From the NCBI GenBank assembly GCA_020726505.1, contig JAHLEZ010000031.1:248001-312000 (forward strand): 64,000 nt of DNA, read 5' to 3'. The translations under genes were made by a program, and so were the position numbers. The notes under the pieces were generated by a model, which was not told the origin of the DNA, ran no database searches, and worked only from the letters and a program-made list of their open reading frames with translations. The DNA comes from Leptodontidium sp. MPI-SDFR-AT-0119 (lineage: Eukaryota > Ascomycota > Leotiomycetes > Helotiales > Leptodontidiaceae). Position 1 is the first letter of the stretch, and the number at the start of each line of letters is the position of its first letter. Positions 33,865 to 44,503 of this stretch are shown one piece after another.

Positions 33865-35099
33865 ATGCAGTGGTCCACTCTCGCCGTCGTTGCGTTCCTC
33901 GCTCAGCATGGCTCTACTCAAAACATGCTGCGTTTCGCATGCTCCCAGCTAGTCGTCGATCGTGTCGACCCGATCGTCAATCCCGGACAGGCATACACCC
34001 CTCACTTGCACCAAATCGTTGGAGGTAACTCTTTCAACATCTCCATGGACCCCGTCTCACATGATCTGGTCTCGCAGTCAACTTGCACATCGTGCTCGTT
34101 CAGAGAAGATCTGTCGAACTACTGGACCGCGGTCATGTTTTTCAAGGCAAAGAATGGAACGTACAAGCGTGTACCGCAAGTCGGTAATGGTGGTCCGCAG
34201 GGGAAGTTGATTAACAAGGGAGGGTTAGATATCTATTACATCCCAAGTGGAAAGACGACTGCATTCAAGCCAGTAAGTATTTTTCTTTGAAATACTTTGA
34301 ATGATGTCTAACAGGAAATAGGGATTCCGTATGATTGCAGGAAAAGCTACAAACACCAACGAGGCAGCAGTTGCCAAGTCGAACATTTGCCATCGCTGCT
34401 GGACATCAACCAACGAGGACACCTTTGTCGGAGGTGCCCCATGCAGTGGTACTGATACCGTCGGTATCCCAATGGATACCAAGTGCAAGATGATCCGTCA
34501 GACAATCATCTTCCCAACGTAGGTCTCTTCCCTCAAAGTCTGCATGGCCACGATCTGACAGGTATAGATGCTGGGATGGCAAGAATCTTGACAGTCCAGA
34601 CCATCAATCGCACGTTGCCTACGGTCAAGGATCCGGTGCTAATGGAGGAGGAGCATGCCCATCGACTCACCCCACCAAGCTTCCACAGATCATGTACGAG
34701 CTTATGTGGAACGTCACTGATTTTATGGCCGACAAGAGCCAGTTCCCATCTGATGGGTCCAATCCATTCATGTACAGCATGAACTTGGGGTAAGCTCTCT
34801 CAGCTATTCCGTGCACTCCGGAATCAAACGAGCACTGCTGCGAAGTCAAGAACAAAATGCTGACAATTATCCACAGAGGTTCCGCAGCGCACGGCGATTA
34901 CGTCTTCGGCTGGAAGGGCCAGACCCTCCAACTCGCCATGGACAAGAACTGCAACCTCGACAAGGACTGCTCCGCCGCTGGCATCACCAAGCAGCCAGCT
35001 GACAAGTACAACGCGTGCAACATCCCACAAGCAGCACCCGAGCCCGTCGATGGATGGCTCAAGGCTCTACCCATGGGTAGCGCCGCAGTCAAAGCATAG
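33865..35099 (+). CDS. secreted DUF1996 protein, 4 exons
   Basis: Predicted secreted protein of 349 residues from the fungal DUF1996 family, function unknown. Exons 33865-34272, 34322-34518, 34568-34789 and 34877-35099 total 1050 nt in frame, each intron GT..AG. Residues 1-18 form a signal peptide (LAVVAFLAQHGSTQ). The family hallmarks follow: VDPIVNPGQAYTPHLHQIVGG near residues 33-53, FREDLSNYWTAVMFFK, and, rejoined across introns 2 and 3, CWDGKNLDSPDHQSHVAYGQ and the closing HGDYVFGWKGQTLQLAMD. Several conserved cysteines (CSQL, CTSC, CHRC) suggest disulfides. Family members usually have this length or a C-terminal WSC or serine-rich extension, absent here. A start 19 codons upstream (33808) would bury the signal peptide and is not preferred. 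Confidence 0.9.
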
Positions 35100-37182
35100 A
35101 TTGCCCAGCTTTCCGTCAGAATTGTTAAATCTGCTCACACTCTCTATACACGCGATTAGACTATGGATATGTAATGGCATGGCGATAGGGTAGTTGGGAC
35201 ATGGACGAAGCGGGAATTTGTAGGGAGAGCTAGTGCTGTGGGGGAGGACTTTTTGACGTCTGATTCTTGTTCTGTCAACCACCTACCGTGTACTTTGGAT
35301 TCGACGACGAGGACGAGGTCTCTTCTTCTCTCTTATCATCAGATAATCCTTGCACTTAGTTATTCCTTCGCGTAAAATCTGCTGGTCCCATCGATTCCCT
35401 GTGATGAAATATTCTCTCGTCTTCAATGGGCGAGCCTGGCGCTTTACCCCACCTTTCAGTGTCAACACTCGCTTAATCCAGCAGCAGCGAACAATTAATG
35501 GACCTGTTTTTAGCTTCACGCATACGGCAAACATCGCCTCCCACGAGAATTAAAACCTTAGAATGAGGGATAATTCAATCCATACAGATGTCCGAGATCT
35601 TGCCTAGAACATCTCGGCGTTCCAAAATATCGACGAACTGATTACGATCACTGGCAAGATGAACTGAAAGGAGGGAGTCGCAAGATCATTTCTATCATGT
35701 CACGAAAATACTCAGACTGCACTCAAATAACCATCCAATTCTTTAGTGAGATCGGACTTGGCGTAGCTGACAAGAGATGATGGCTTGGGCCCGAAGGATC
35801 ATCCTCTTCCACGGAATCCTGCCCGACGCCACACTCAATCGTAAAAGTAGAAACTACGCACATGTAGGCTCTCCTATGAATTTTGAAATCCACGAATGAA
35901 GCCATATTCGGATAATATTAATAGCCAGGATCAGACGACGTGCAACAGAATCTACGGAGAGAATCAAGCTGACTGGTCTAGTCACGTGTCAGGTACTATT
36001 CTCTCTTGGATCTCGAAATGCGGAGCCAGAACCAGGTCAACATCATACGTAAACCGAATTTCGGCCAGTCACGTTATTAATAACTGCGACATGCATCAAA
36101 GATGGGCATCAAGTCGATTTCGGCGCTGACAAGGGATGCGGAGGCCCATCACGTGTTCTAAGCGCGGTTGTGCTGCAGTCGGGGTGTTTCATCGCACCAG
36201 TGCCAAGGGCGAATTTGACGCCGTTGAGTTGTGGTGTGATAGAACTGGGTAGGAAGCACGCCGCCGGAGCATTCGGATTATGGTTATTTATACATGTGGA
36301 TTGTGCGATGTGCAACAAAGGGGTTGTTCGGAGGGATGTTGGACGGAGGGGGAGCATCATGTGATGGGAGGTTGTGTCACTCGTGGCTCTGTCAACACTG
36401 ACAAGAGAAAGCCGAAGCTTTGATTCATGAGTCCCAAGGCTCGTTTCTTTTACTAAGCTGAGCCGCGTGGACCTCCAAAAAGTGATGAATAATACCTCGT
36501 GCCAAGAAGATGTCAAAACTCGCCGAAATGGTACTTGGCCATGTCAGCGGGTAGTCCAGTACACCTTCCGATTCTATAATGTTTCTCTTGCAGGGCTACT
36601 CAGCTGCTTGTAGGAAAGAAAACGTTCTTATGCAATTCGCAAGTCGACTTAAAACTCGACATTATTAGGAGTCCGACCAAATTTATGTTGCGAATTTTCA
36701 ATTTCAAACCTCAAGCAGGTGCTGAGCTGGCAATATCGTTCGGCGCTTTCTCATGATCCTTACTTGAGTATCGTTTTAGAAAGGTTCATCTCCGAGCCCC
36801 GTCGTCGAGTTCAGAGAGAACCCCGAGCTAAATGGCTGTTGTTGCATAACCATCATTGCACACACACACTAGTTCCCTGCAGACAATCTCGAGATATTTT
36901 GCCAGCTTTAAACACTACTTCATATAAGAGGAAACTTTAAGTGTACGATCTACGGATATAACGCAACGGTATGCTAGTGGTGGAATTTTCTCCAGTTAAC
37001 GAAGCACTTCCTTGTTGCTGCATCTTACATCCACTTTCCCGCATGATACTGGTCAGCGCTTGTCTATTGATATCCACCATTCTTGCAGCAGTCATATCGT
37101 CTTTTGGGTTGAATCCTGATTTTTTTGAAAGTGTCAATTCTGTGAAAACTTTTGTGTTTCTTCCTTTTACGACTTCAAAACG
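35100..37182. other. 2.1-kb interval at the edge of the transposon island
   Basis: No supported gene or repeat. Base composition is still that of the gene-rich side. The frames 36109-36516 (-) and 36971-37261 (+) lack supporting signals. Confidence 0.45.
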
Positions 37183-37359
37183 ATGGCACAAGAGGAAGAT
37201 GACAGATACCAGGCAAGGCTTACAGCTGCCACAGCAGGCATTGCTAAAATCGTCCAGATAACCGATGGGGCATTCGGAGATCCTCTTGACACGCCTAAAG
37301 CTGTAGAATTGTGGAAATTTATGATGGACAAAATGTTTGACGGCTACATATTTATATAA
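37183..37359 (+). CDS. 58-codon frame running into the transposon boundary
   Basis: An ATG with fair context (AAAACGATGG) opens a 58-codon frame of ordinary composition (MAQEEDDRYQ..., then GAFGDPLDTPKAVELWKFMM). Its stop at 37357-37359 falls exactly where Copia integrase homology begins (37358), so the natural 3' part of this gene has probably been cut off by the transposon. The surviving piece is acidic then amphipathic and shows no known motif. It may be a truncated gene rather than a complete small one; the start is uncertain. Confidence 0.35.
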   Translation: MAQEEDDRYQARLTAATAGIAKIVQITDGAFGDPLDTPKAVELWKFMMDKMFDGYIFI

Positions 37360-37557
37360 TAGAACCCCACATTCGGCAATAAATTATAAAACCCCTTATG
37401 AACTAAGATATAATAAAATACTAGATATTGCTTATATTAAAACATTTGGATCTATATGCTTTTATGAAAATAAAAAAGAATTATATAACTAAACTAGAAC
37501 TAAAAGCTAATAAAGCAATATTAATTAGATTTAATTATCCTTTATATAAAGTCTTAG
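37358..37557 (+). pseudogene. Copia retrotransposon integrase fragment
   Basis: Reads NRTPHSAINYKTPYEL, then IAYIKTFGSICFYE and, one frame over, KLELKANKAILIRFNY. This is the C-terminal end of a Ty1/Copia integrase core in an AT-rich, frameshifted form. It starts abruptly at 37358 and ends in the ATT microsatellite, so both ends are lost. Confidence 0.75.
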
Positions 37558-37558
37558 A

Positions 37559-37749
<191 letters not shown>

Positions 37750-37867
37750 TGCGTATCGGTGATTCTACATCGGGAAACCGGGATTTCCTAAACAGGGAAT
37801 CTCTCGCTTAAAGGCCTGCTTTGGCGCTCGTACTAACCCTGCCCAAGATCACACACCTGCAATCGAC

Positions 37868-38696
37868 ATGCTCCAACTCTCGCGACGGATCGAAGACATC
37901 GCATTAACCGTTGTATCTGCTATCACGCACGATCAAGGTAAGGTGTATTCTTTTCAAAGCCTACTTTGGAAACTCCCACTTGTGTGTTCAGCTTTGTACA
38001 TCAGCTTATCAGTGGTGGAAGATCCTCATAATGTTTTTCATCCCAACAATTATGATTATACTGCTCTTCATCCATGCGATCCAGGCTACTAACAACACGG
38101 AACGCTCCTCGGAACGAATAGTACCTGTCATCTCGACCGAAGGAGCAGCATACAACCAGACCTCTAATTTCAACAACCAATCGTCGTCCGTCTTGCAACC
38201 TGGCGCCCAGGCCACCGACGTGAATTGTCCTTCAGATAAGCCAAGTTGTGAGGCTACAGATTGCGACGGTGATGTACCTACGACTACAAATTCTTTAAGA
38301 TAGTCTAGTCCTAACATCAACTTCCAGAAAACCGAATTCCGCTGCCAAGCTACAGGAACACTACAAACCTGTCCCTGCTGTCCTCAATCACAGCTCCCAT
38401 CGTGCGAACCCCCAGACTGCAAGGCACAGCCAGCCGTGTTTCTATGTACGACGACTCTCCTCCAAGATTGCCCGTGTGAACTTTACTTGGAGCCCGTCTC
38501 TCCTCTTCTTCAGTATACAGATGGGCCTTTCTCTACAGATGAGGAGTTGCGACAAGTACAGCTTGATTACATGAAGCTGTTTGCGGAAAGACCGGAAATG
38601 ATGCCAGGCTCGAAGGAGTGGTATGAGAAGATGAAGAGGGAGGGAAGACTCGACGGAGAAGACGCTCGCGATGGAAGCTTGTGGTCTAGCGTGTGA
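37868..38696 (+). CDS. membrane-anchored protein with two tandem cysteine-rich repeats, 3 exons
   Basis: Not recognised as a named family. Exons 37868-37937, 38005-38273 and 38328-38696 (introns GTAAGG..CAG and GTACCT..CAG, the second with CTAAC branch site) give 235 residues in frame. After a 28-residue N-terminus comes one hydrophobic helix (about 30-49, ILIMFFIPTIMIILLFIHAI), then a Thr/Asn/Ser-rich stretch with several N-glycosylation sequons. Residues 98-130 and 131-163 are two adjacent 33-residue repeats with spacing C-x6/7-C-x4-C-x8-C-x7/8-C-x-C, each with PSCExxDC and LQxCPC. Intron 2 lies inside the first repeat, so splicing is needed to see it. The tail is acidic/basic and helical (EELRQVQLDYMKLFAE). 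A type II membrane or cleaved secreted protein is likely. It is undamaged although enclosed by mutated transposons. Confidence 0.6.
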
Positions 38697-39870
38697 GCCT
38701 ATCCCCTTAACTGTCAGATAGAGCCCTTTTCAGGGTACGGAAGGGGGTTCCAGGTGGGTCTCCTCCACCCCTGCCGGGCGGTGAGACTCATTGAAGCTCG
38801 TAGAACCTATGCTCCGTTCATTAATTTAATGACTGTTCCTAACTGATTTGTATACGGTAAGCATTGTTAAAATGCCTTAGACACATGAGACTCCAACCCG
38901 TGTGCGCTTTAAAACCCTCCTTGACGAAGGCTATTCTCAACGTGCCGCAGCATGTAAACTTGGTATCCCACGCTCTTCAGCTCAATATTTTATCGATAAA
39001 CCTGATTGACAAGGAAAACCTCCTAGTGCGCCTCTAAAGATATCAAATGAAAAGATTTAAGAGATAATTAAGTGGTTTACGGGCCACTACGATCGACGAA
39101 TCTTCTCTCTTCGACAAATCCGTGAGAAGTTTTAATTAGATTGTTGTGATAATACCTTACTTACAACTTTCAAACGTTACGGTTATTACTACCACTCTCC
39201 TAATTACAAGCCATTTCTATCAAAAGAGAATAAACTCAAGCGGTGGAGCTTTTCTATTGCGAACTAGGACCGGAAGAAAGAGTATTAGCGACGAGGGAGA
39301 TTTACGGACGAGACGATTACTCGTACAGACTTACTCCGTAGACGTAAGATCCTTCGTCGACGAGGAGAAAAAAGAAGGCTTAATTATATTTAATTTACCT
39401 TCTACTCAAGGCACAATTCAGTAATGGCTTGGGCTACAATTGGGTATAATTTCAAGTCAGCATTATACTTTGTTTTGTACGAAGGAGAAGGAAAAGGATT
39501 TACACAGTAAAAGTACGCAAACCAGATCCTCAAAGGACTGTTAAAGGAGATATTTGAGCAACTAAAAGACTTCTTTTGCGTAGAGGATAATAGTAAGGTT
39601 CATGGAAAGACTGATACGAAGGGGAATCTTGGATTCTATAACGCTGTACGATTAGAGTGCTATATTTATTTAATTGATTGGCCTCCTTGCTCTCTAGATC
39701 TCAATCTAATTAAGAATATTTGGAGGGTCCTAAAACAAAAGATACGAAACTGGAATCCTTACGAAAGGTGGAAACTTGAAGACTTAAAAGCAGCTATGTT
39801 AGATATCTAGGGAAATGAGATTACTATTGATTTAATCAATAGATTTATAGATACAATGCCACAAAGGCTA

Positions 39871-41481
39871 CGGAGGGTCGCGGCAAAAAGTCATGGGTGC
39901 GCCACCACCTTGGCGCCTTGGCATGCCAGCGCATCGCGGGGCATCTTTGAAATGATGAGGAATGTAAATATCCCACTTTTATTACTCAATTTTGAAGCTT
40001 AATTCATTAATTTGCATTACCAAAATGACTTCGAATGTACGCCAAAGCCATTATGATGTTGGTACACGACTTTAAGCTCTTGCTCTTCTTGAAATTGGAG
40101 TTCCAGTAGCTCTAATTAACGAAATTACTTTTATTTCTCCTACTTCAATTTATCGGCTTCGGAAGGTTGCGATTTTAAGAGGTTACGAGCTAAAGGAAGA
40201 CCGAAAGCTTTTGATTGTGTATGTAAAGGATGGAGATCGATTAGGAAGACCTATCAAAGCTACAGAAGAGATACAACAAGAAGTCGAAAGGATTCTTACG
40301 AAGAACTCTACTACACGAACACTTTTTACTCAAGCAATTGCTAATATCCTCGCTGAGAAGAATCCTATGTTTAAAGTCTCGGCACGTACTGTTTGGTCGA
40401 TTCTCGCAAAGCTAGGTTACGGAACCTTCAAACCGAGTTACAAACTAGGTCTTACACTTGCGGTAAAAGCTATTCGTCTTTAGTGGTGTCGAGACCACGC
40501 GAATTGGACTCTTGAAGATTGGAAACGCGTCATTTGGTCAGACGAAACTTCTGTAACAATGGGAGGTTAACGAGGTCGAATCAGAGTCTGGCGAAAGAGA
40601 CACGAAACCTATTATCCTCACGTTATTCGTCGACGCTAGAAGGGATACAAGCAATTTATGTTTTGGGGTTGTTTTTCGTATGATAAGAAGGGGCCATGTC
40701 ATATATGGAAGGATGAGACGAAAGCGGAGAGAAAGGAGGCTGATCGTTGGCTTGAAGAATAGAATAAGCTCCTTGAGCCGGAGTGTAAGGTTGATTGGGA
40801 GCTTGAGACTATGATGCGGTGAACACGACTCTCTCAGAGAATGCCAGGGAAAAAACTAACGTGGAAGTGGGGGAAAGCAACTAGTAAACTTGTTCGAGAG
40901 TCCAAGGGAGGCATCGATTGGTATCGATATCAAAAGCTTATTCTTTAAGAAAAGCTCTTACCTTTTGTAAAGAAGTGTAAGAAAGATCGACCTAATACAC
41001 TCGTTTAGGAAGACAATGCTTCTCCACACGCTTATTTATATTAACACCGAGTATATAACTTGTGGGAGATAACTCGTATGATTTGGCCAGCGAATTCTCT
41101 TGATTTGAATATGATTGAACCCTTGTGGTTTTGGATGAAGAAAGAAACAACAAAATATGGAGCTGCAACAAGTCAAAAGCAAATGGAGCAAGATTAGTTA
41201 GATTATTAGAAGGGGTTGTCTCAAGAGCGTATTTAACGATAGATTAAGAGAATTCCAAGGCATATACAAGAAGTAATTGCTTTGGAAGGGGGAAATGAGT
41301 ATGTAGAAGGGTCAGGTAACAGGCAACGAAATCCAGATAGAGTACGATAAATTGAGAATGTTAAAATTCATTAGATTCCAATAGAAATTGAGTGAAGGAG
41401 GAGTGCCAAGAGTCACTGAACTCTAGGGGCTTGGCATCGCCAAGGTGGTGGCGCACCCATGACTTTTTGCCGCGACCTCCG
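39871..41481 (+). mobile_element. Tc1/mariner-type DNA transposon B nested in element A
   Basis: 1611 bp, flanked by TA at 39869-39870 and 41482-41483. Terminal inverted repeats of about 45 bp are almost perfect (one extra G on the left), starting CGGAGG and containing TCGCGGCAAAAAGTCATGGG. Insertion is at a TA in the last 20 codons of element A's transposase. The ends escape the AT drift seen inside. Confidence 0.93.
40025..41350 (+). pseudogene. transposase of element B with RIP-type stops
   Basis: 442-codon frame from ATG 40025 to TAA 41348-41350, undisturbed by frameshifts but holding more than ten internal TAA/TAG/TGA codons where CAA/CAG/CGA or TGG are expected. DNA-binding part: ALALLEIGVPVALINEI, then RLGRPIKATEEIQQEVERIL. 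Catalytic motifs are all present: VIWSDETSVTMG (about 40530), EDNASPHAYLY (about 41012) and WPANSLDLNMIEPLW (41080-41125), giving a DDE triad. Distinct from element A's transposase in sequence and size. The longest open part is 40211-40483. Confidence 0.87.
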
Positions 41482-41607
41482 TAGAAAAGGTTAGATTAAG
41501 GAAAGGAGGACCTTCTGGAAGGTAATGTAAATAGATTTCCAAATACAGCGTAGAATATGGCAAAATCCAGGGGGGTGGACGAGACCCACCTGAAACCCCC
41601 TTACGTA

Positions 41608-42562
41608 CAAGCTAAGAAGCGTCAGAAACCTCGGGTAGTGATAAAGAGCCACTCTAATGTACGGTCAACTTAAAAAGGCTCGATATCCACTACATCTATC
41701 GATTTTCTGCTAAATGTTCATCACTTTGGCTCCGTTGCTAGCCCCTTTGTTTTCCCCTGTAAATTTGTCTCAAATGAAAGTTTACGCGACATACCAGAGA
41801 ATATCTTCGGAGGCTACTCGAAAGTAACCTAGCCTACGATTCTTATTTTCAGTTGTGGCATGCCGAAACCTCCCAATTAACGGGCCAAAATACAAGGTTC
41901 TGCTCACATGTCAGGTTAGTGGGTTCATGCTTCATGTCCAGCTACCTAAGACTAGTCAAGTGAATCCAGCTGAGAGAATGGAAGTCTCCAGGGAATGCGA
42001 TCCCCGCTGGAAGTCACAAGGCAGACAGGATACTTTGAGCCTCTAAGCTCAGCAAGAGAGCTGTCTCTTTCCACATTCTTAGTGTTGTGTTGATACTGCT
42101 TTGAGACATTAGACAATTAGAGAAATGGGAAGAAAAATTACCATCGAGGAGCTTTGAATGGAGAGTGTCAAGATACCCACGATGCGACGCCTGAGGGACA
42201 GAAATTTACCAGTACACAATATTGAACGTAAGCCTCAGCTGTTGCCTTGAATCAGCCAAGTGTTGGTATTATGCTACTACTTTAGAGTGACCCAATTGGT
42301 TTTGTTGGGTAGTGCAAGGTCATATACTTGCACGAGGTCAAGTAATAGAGTAAATTATCTACGAAGGAGGAAAGCTAAGTACAGTGGTGGGGCCTATGAA
42401 GATATACTTCAGCTTTTACGCTAATTTACGAAAGCATATGATGTTTTCCCTTCAAATTCGATTTTTCAGAATCCGTTTCTTTACATAAGATTACTTCCAC
42501 TCCCCATGTTTCAGAAGTATTAGGTATTGAAAATTTGCGTATGTGTAGGCAAGAAATAGAGT
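41608..42562. other. unassigned DNA between DNA transposons and LINE
   Basis: About 950 bp with near-normal composition. After excising element A this is the direct 3' flank of the cysteine-repeat gene. No coding motif or repeat recognised. Confidence 0.4.
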
Positions 42563-42705
42563 CCCGGGCACAACTTTTCCGGGACTTTTTACCCCCCTGC
42601 CTTTTGACTGCAATTGCTTCTATTCTTTAAAGAACTATACAAACACCCTATTCCTTTGCCCCTATAAGCTGTAGTGCCTTATAAGCTCTATTAGCCATAG
42701 GTGGT

Positions 42706-43154
42706 ATGGAGCCCCTTTCTGACCCCTTTGGCTCTTTAGAGCCCCTAACGCCTACGCCAGAAGCAAGAGACCTAAGAAAGCTTCCGACTAGGCCTTCTCT
42801 AGGCTCTGAATCGAATGAGCTTACTCCGAGAGCCTTTAGAAACGCAAGAGACTCTAGTATTGACCCCCCTACTCAAAACACACCTTTTTTACCCCTATTC
42901 ACTAGCGCCACTCGACAGAGCCGCACGGAGCTCAGGGCTAAGCGCGGACTACCTTCAAGCCCCCCTATTACGCATATTAATAAGAACCCTCGTTTAACTA
43001 CTCGTTTAGCTAGTTAACAAACCTTCCAATTCTTAGTAAGTAATAATATTACTAATAACAACGAAGCTAGTAATACACTAGTACTAGAGGCTAGAGACTT
43101 ATTAGTCCAAGCCTATTCAGCTACCCAATCCAGAGATAAGCAAGCTAAACTACT
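42706..43154 (+). pseudogene. LINE ORF1, 5' part
   Basis: Starts MEPLSDPFGSLEPLTPTPEA and stays open for 103 codons, Pro/Ser/Thr/Arg-rich as in Tad-type ORF1 N-termini. A TAA at 43015 stands where a Gln codon is expected; beyond it the frame continues LVLEARDLLVQAYSATQSRD and KQAKLL up to the Copia insertion. The next codons (DLLEVFREF) are found at 56634, across the insertion. This end is much less mutated than the rest of the LINE. Confidence 0.75.
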
Positions 43155-43372
43155 TGTCACGGTACATGGTTAGCGGCACCTGCTACGCGAGCCCACTAAA
43201 CGGTCAGGTGCGCTTCCTGTACACCTGCAGTTAGCTAAACCTACTTACTTGACATATATATAGCTAGCTTTCTCCCTCTTAACGAGAGGGCAGAGCACTT
43301 CTTAATTAATCTTCTGCTCCTTACTACTTTACTAATTCTCATTTCTTTACTCTTTTAGTATTCTACGTGATA
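43155..43372 (+). repeat. 5' LTR of outer Copia
   Basis: 218 bp beginning TGTCACGG and ending ACGTGATA. Differs from the 3' LTR at roughly two dozen sites, all transitions in my alignment, with no indels. Confidence 0.92.
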
Positions 43373-43742
43373 GTTAAGAGCCATATAACTCTCAGAGCCC
43401 CGACAATTTATACTCAGTAGAATACTACTCTATCTCTTCTTTTTTACTCTCTTTAACAATCACTACACGTCTTTACTTACGCTTCATTTTTAGGAAATTA
43501 ACTGTAGCCGACTTTAGGAGCGACTATATTAAGGACTAGAAGGGCTAGACTAAATTTAATACTGAATTTCAAGCTTAAGCGCATAATAGAAGCCTTTAGC
43601 CGCTCGTCGACTCTAATGGACTCGATGTTCCGTCTCTTATAATAAATCCACTAGTTTTTAATATAAAGACTAAGTTTCTTTAAAAGAAAAATACCAAACG
43701 ATTAAATAACGTACTAGTAATACTCTTTTCCGTAATCGAATC

Positions 43743-44030
43743 TGTGTGAATAATGATATTCACGTAATCGGCGTATTACGTGAATACGGAGGACGGGCAA
43801 AAACAGGGGTTGCAGGACATGAATAGGAGCACTCGACGCTAGCCAATACGGGACTAGCCCACGATGAGAGTCTCTTATATAGAGCTCTTATCGATACCTT
43901 AGAGTAGCTCTTTAGACTTCACTAAATACATACATGCAACCACAGATTTTGCACCGTGTATTAAAGCCTCAAACGATTGACTAAGTTGTTACTTATTGCG
44001 GGAGCTCTAGGTAACATAGTGCAATCAACA
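43743..44030 (+). repeat. 5' LTR of inner Copia
   Basis: 288 bp, TGTGTG...CAACA. Contains a perfect 12-bp-arm palindrome at 43757-43786 (TATTCACGTAAT facing ATTACGTGAATA across CGGCGT). Confidence 0.95.
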
Positions 44031-44503
44031 CTAATCAGCTTGTAGATCAAAGCACTCAAATCGCGCTGTTTCGCTAGAACAGCAAAAGGAGAGAGTTATT
44101 AAGAACACTACGAGGGTAGTACTTTGAACCTACCACTACGACAGCTTTACGCAGGAATCGGGAGATACTATATTAACTGAATTCGTAAAGAGACTGACCA
44201 CAGGTCTAGCCAAACGATTTCTATTACTTCACGCGGGCACCGGGATAGTACCGTATTAGTAGTCTTTCGGAATTAAACACAAAACAATAAAAGGCAAAAA
44301 CAACACCTATAACTCTCTAATATAGCTGAGAAACAACTCACGAACAGAGCGCGATAGTCAAATTAATTAATATACGCGACGCGCGATATTCGACTTCGAA
44401 TTTGATACCCGACATCTGACATCTACCCCCCACCTTACTATAACACTTCAAAAGACCTCTACCCCTACACACCTACAATACACCAAACCTTAACTACTTG
44501 AAC

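Larger units (their letters stand above)
38872..41525 (+). pseudogene. transposase of element A, split by element B and mutated
   Basis: DDE transposase of the Tc1/mariner superfamily, now dead. The N-terminal helix-turn-helix reads TPTRVRFKTLLDEGYSQRAA and LGIPRSSAQYF. The middle reads IIKWFTGHYDRRIFSLRQI; catalytic aspartates are in the FTDET-like motif near 39300 and in FFCVEDNSKVHG (about 39578). The third catalytic site reads LDLNLIKNIW where an active enzyme has Glu before NIW; the GAG-to-AAG change fits RIP. Multiple TAA/TAG stops (for example codon 3) replace Gln codons. The frame halts at 39868 and resumes at 41484, ending KGGPSGR-stop at 41523-41525, when the nested element is removed with one TA. 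Confidence 0.85.
38738..41605 (+). mobile_element. Tc1/mariner-type DNA transposon A (interrupted by element B)
   Basis: Bounded by TA at 38736-38737 and 41606-41607. The ends are inverted repeats of about 35 bp differing at four positions (outermost reads CG-G/T-AAGGGGGTT). Without the nested element it is about 1.25 kb and contains one transposase frame on the plus strand. It sits 41 bp past the stop codon of the cysteine-repeat gene. Confidence 0.88.
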
